Of a DNA stretch of 23,796 nt, positions 21,779 through 23,796 are shown piece after piece; the stretch's first letter is position 1; each line of letters opens with the position of its first letter. This DNA is from CAYJBH01 sp964368815. Its GTDB lineage: Bacteria > Bacillota > Clostridia > Oscillospirales > Ruminococcaceae. The notes below the pieces were generated by a model, which ran no database searches, was not told the origin of the DNA, and was given only the letters and a program-made list of their open reading frames with translations. The position numbers were made by a program, and so were the translations under genes. The DNA lies in assembly GCA_964368815.1 (NCBI GenBank), contig CAYJDA010000035.1, positions 1 to 23,796 of the forward strand, given 5' to 3'.

Positions 21779-22294
21779 TTACTCGGTTTTTGTGTCATTA
21801 TCATAAAAACCGCTGTCCTGCACCATCATAATAAGCTTATCATCAATATGGTAGTAATAAAAAGTTCCAATCAAATATGATGAGATTGATGAGGCGATTT
21901 CATCGAAATACACCTGCACGAGCGTGCCTGTCGCATGGTCAATAGTGTATATGATTAGTTCGCTCATCTCTTCTTCGCTTAAGATGAACCCTGCTTTTTC
22001 TTGGGTTTCGGGGTTTTGCAAGAGAAACGAATATCCTTCTTCTTCTAACATAAAAGCTTGCGCAACTGCAGGAAACGACTCGACATTCTCCTGAGCCCTT
22101 ATAGCATCAATTGCTTTTACAAATTCCGGTACTTCGCCGCTATCCACTACTTCGCTACTTTGTGCAGGTTCTTCTTGAGAGCTTTCAACATTAACCTCCG
22201 ATTGCGAAACCGATTGGTTTTCCGATACCTCATTACAGGCAGCCAAAGTGATAAGTAAAAACACAGATAATAATAAAACGATAATTCTTTTCAT
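21779..22294 (-). CDS. Putative lipoprotein of unknown function
   Basis: This 171-residue protein has a clear lipoprotein signal (basic MKR, a hydrophobic run, then the LAAC lipobox with Cys at 20). A flexible Ser/Glu/Gln-rich linker (about 22-52) follows, then a small domain of about 115 residues (from VPEFVKAID) with no family I recognise. Export and anchoring to the outer face of the membrane are expected. AAAGGA lies 5 bases before the ATG, and a promoter lies at 22323-22350. It is bracketed by oppositely oriented copies of the extragenic repeat (21697-21758 and 22440-22461), so the gene may be cargo or may simply lie between repeat insertions. It is unrelated in sequence to the lipoprotein pair at the start of the window. 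Confidence 0.78.
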   Translation of the reverse strand: MKRIIVLLLSVFLLITLAACNEVSENQSVSQSEVNVESSQEEPAQSSEVVDSGEVPEFVKAIDAIRAQENVESFPAVAQAFMLEEEGYSFLLQNPETQEKAGFILSEEEMSELIIYTIDHATGTLVQVYFDEIASSISSYLIGTFYYYHIDDKLIMMVQDSGFYDNDTKTE

Positions 22295-22322
22295 TTAAAT
22301 TCCTTTCTTTGTTGCCAACTAT

Positions 22323-22350
22323 AATATAACACCAAATGTTAATAAGTCAA
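22323..22350 (-). promoter_or_regulatory. Probable promoter of the lipoprotein gene
   Basis: On the minus strand: TTGACT (22345-22350), a 16-base spacer and TATATT (22323-22328). Confidence 0.55.
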
Positions 22351-22439
22351 CTGTGACAACAGAGATGTACATTCCTGCCAATGACATAATCTCACTTTAA
22401 TCATATTATTTCATACATTGCATTAACAATCAACAAAAC

Positions 22440-22461
22440 GTGACAAATAGTGTACGTCCCC
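22440..22461 (-). repeat. Extragenic repeat, copy 3 (inverted)
   Basis: Read on the minus strand this is GGGGACGTACACTATTTGTC plus AC, one base different from copies 1, 2 and 4. It is preceded by the tandem 14-mer at 22456-22483. Confidence 0.82.
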
Positions 22462-22483
22462 AACGTCTCGTCCCCAACGTCTC
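22456..22483 (-). repeat. Tandem 14-base repeat abutting a stop codon
   Basis: GTCCCCAACGTCTC occurs twice back to back (22456-22469 and 22470-22483). The second copy ends on the first base of the stop codon triplet of the GH109-like gene (22483-22485), and the first overlaps repeat copy 3. Confidence 0.85.
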
Positions 22484-23682
22484 TAATCTCTCGTCATCCA
22501 TTTACCATTTGTGAAATCCGGAAAGCTTATTGGTTGCCCCCCTTGGGCGATGGATTGCTCCGATAACACACCAACAACTAACCAAGATGCCATGTCGTAT
22601 ACGTCTATCGGCATTGGTTTATCGGCTTTTACACAGTCGATAAAATCTCTGAATAATAGCCAGTCCATACCGCCGTGACCACCTTTTACTCCGTCTTGCA
22701 AAAAATCTTTCCAAACTTGATGGTCGTATTGCTCTTGGTATTCATCCAGGTTGTTGAATTGTTTTTTCCACTCAAAATCATATTCATTGTGCACACCATC
22801 TATAAACAGCGATCGGTTATCCTCAGTAAACAAGGCTTTAGTGCCATGTACGGTAAGGCCTCTTGAATATGCTCTTGGCAATGTTGTGTCGAGAGTTAGA
22901 GTAATGGTTTCTCCACCGGCACATTTGATGACTGTTGTCACCACATCCCCTTGTGCAAAAGTACAGGTCTTTAATTCATCGTTGTCGGGTGTATTTGTTT
23001 TAATGTACTCTTTAAGCCCAATCGATTTTGACGAAGTCGAGGTAAGCGTCAACATTTTGTTTCCTCGGTTAATGTTTAAAATTTTTGCAATAGGGCCTAA
23101 TTCATGTGTGGGGTAATTTTCGCAATTACGTTTTATATAGTTATCTAAACGATAATGTCTGTTTTCTCTGCCTTTTGCGATTTCTTGACGCAGATCATGG
23201 TGATATCCGCCAGAACAATGAACTATTTCTCCAAAAACCCCCTGATCAATCATGTTCATAACCATCATTTCTTCTCTGCCGTAACAGCAGTTTTCCATAA
23301 ACATGCAGGGTGTTTTGGTTTTTTCATATGTTTTTACAAGTTCAAAACACTCGTTAACTGAAAACGAACAGCCAACTTCACTGCCGTTGGCAATTCCCGC
23401 TTCCATAAAGTCAATAACTACCTCAATATGAGTTTGCCATGATGTTGCAATATACACAGCATCTATTTTCTCGTTTTCAATCAACTCTTTATGATTTAAG
23501 TAAAAGTTAGCATCAATATTTTTATTTTCTTTTATAGTTTTAACAGCATCTTCACATCGGTCTTGATATGTGTCACAGACGGCTATAATGTCAATATCAT
23601 CCATTTTAAGCATGATTTCTTCTATCATTCCCTTTCCTCTTGCGCCAAGACCTACAACGGCAAATTTTAAACGTTCTTTCAT
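22483..23682 (-). CDS. GH109-like NAD-dependent glycosidase, Gfo/Idh/MocA fold
   Basis: This 399-residue protein has an N-terminal dinucleotide loop VVGLGARGKG (9-18) but lacks the EKP lysine of ordinary Gfo/Idh dehydrogenases, having SEVGCSFSV at that place. It carries MENCCYGREE (129-138) and YPTHELGP (190-197), both typical of the GH109 group, whose known members use tightly bound NAD to cleave alpha-N-acetylgalactosamine by oxidation, elimination and reduction. H193 is the likely catalytic residue. The substrate here is not known. The start is ATG at 23682, with AAAGGA 6 bases upstream; a GTG at 23697 is less likely. No signal peptide is seen, so it acts in the cytosol. It is bracketed by inverted repeat copies 3 and 4. 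Confidence 0.82.
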   Translation of the reverse strand: MKERLKFAVVGLGARGKGMIEEIMLKMDDIDIIAVCDTYQDRCEDAVKTIKENKNIDANFYLNHKELIENEKIDAVYIATSWQTHIEVVIDFMEAGIANGSEVGCSFSVNECFELVKTYEKTKTPCMFMENCCYGREEMMVMNMIDQGVFGEIVHCSGGYHHDLRQEIAKGRENRHYRLDNYIKRNCENYPTHELGPIAKILNINRGNKMLTLTSTSSKSIGLKEYIKTNTPDNDELKTCTFAQGDVVTTVIKCAGGETITLTLDTTLPRAYSRGLTVHGTKALFTEDNRSLFIDGVHNEYDFEWKKQFNNLDEYQEQYDHQVWKDFLQDGVKGGHGGMDWLLFRDFIDCVKADKPMPIDVYDMASWLVVGVLSEQSIAQGGQPISFPDFTNGKWMTRD

Positions 23683-23748
23683 AAAAAATCCTTTCACTAA
23701 ATTATGTCATTTTACTGACAACGGGAGAGGTACAACGGGACGGACAAC

Positions 23749-23770
23749 GGGGACGTACATTATTTGTCAC
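23749..23770 (+). repeat. Extragenic repeat, copy 4
   Basis: GGGGACGTACATT plus ATTTGTCAC matches copies 1 and 2 exactly over 22 bases. It is preceded by three ACAACGGG units (23718, 23732 and 23744) and followed by CTCGAGATATAATCCCAC, similar to the flank of copy 2. It lies upstream of the GH109-like gene, where no clear promoter is visible. Confidence 0.82.
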
Positions 23771-23796
23771 GCTCGAGATATAATCCCACGTGAGAC

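Noticed and set aside
21600..23796. Insertion sequence carrying a transposase
   Set aside because: No transposase frame, intact or broken, is found between or beside the repeats in this window.
1..23796. tRNA, rRNA or other housekeeping RNA genes
   Set aside because: No cloverleaf-like segments or rRNA signature sequences were noticed in any intergenic region; short RNAs could still be missed by eye.

Overview
The window looks like chromosomal DNA of a low-GC, motile, anaerobic-type Bacillota, most likely class Clostridia. The grounds are sigma-A promoters of the TTGACA-17-TATAAT type, strong AGGAGG-like ribosome binding sites, some TTG/GTG starts, a 4HB chemoreceptor, many c-di-GMP proteins and DUF2304/SdpI family proteins. 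This rests on gene content and signals only; no marker gene or rRNA is present, so genus is not claimed.

Layout. (1) 26-3815: a methyl-accepting chemotaxis receptor (minus) diverges from two tandem paralogous lipoproteins (plus). The shared 319-base spacer holds two good promoters and a perfect 17-bp palindrome. (2) 3825-9102: an orphan inositol 2-dehydrogenase-like gene lies downstream of two c-di-GMP genes on the minus strand: a Cache/degenerate GGDEF/EAL phosphodiesterase and a PAS-PAS-GGDEF-GAF diguanylate cyclase. (3) 9103-9499: a regulatory spacer with promoters in both directions. The plus promoter carries three GTTACA boxes at exact 11-bp spacing and starts a short RNA of about 115 nt that ends at a strong terminator, before an HD-GYP phosphodiesterase gene. 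(4) 9545-13353: HD-GYP, GT4 and GT2 glycosyltransferases, DUF2304 and a small membrane protein form an apparent operon for a cell-surface glycan. (5) 13434-14982: a small phage-like replication module (zinc ribbon, Cys-rich ORF, DUF4373-type replisome organiser, HTH) runs from a perfect-consensus promoter. (6) 15042-21589: a seven-gene sugar operon with its own promoter and terminator: HAD phosphatase, RpiB-like isomerase, SdpI-like membrane protein, two Gfo/Idh/MocA oxidoreductases, a TIM-barrel isomerase/epimerase and a mannitol/fructuronate-type reductase. (7) 21623-23796: a lipoprotein gene and a GH109-like NAD-dependent glycosidase, each bracketed by oppositely oriented copies of an extragenic repeat containing GACGTACATTATTTGTCAC.

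How it works together. Regions 2-4 put one c-di-GMP synthase and two probable c-di-GMP hydrolases around one shared control region, next to a glycan operon, which suggests local control of surface polysaccharide. Region 6 looks like redox-based dismantling of an oxidised or keto-sugar/glycoside; it has no transporter, glycoside hydrolase or regulator of its own. The GH109-like enzyme upstream is also a Gfo/Idh fold protein and may feed similar chemistry, but the repeats around it hint at independent acquisition. The items most worth pursuing are the short RNA and GTTACA control region, the repeat family that brackets genes, and the uncharacterised sugar operon.
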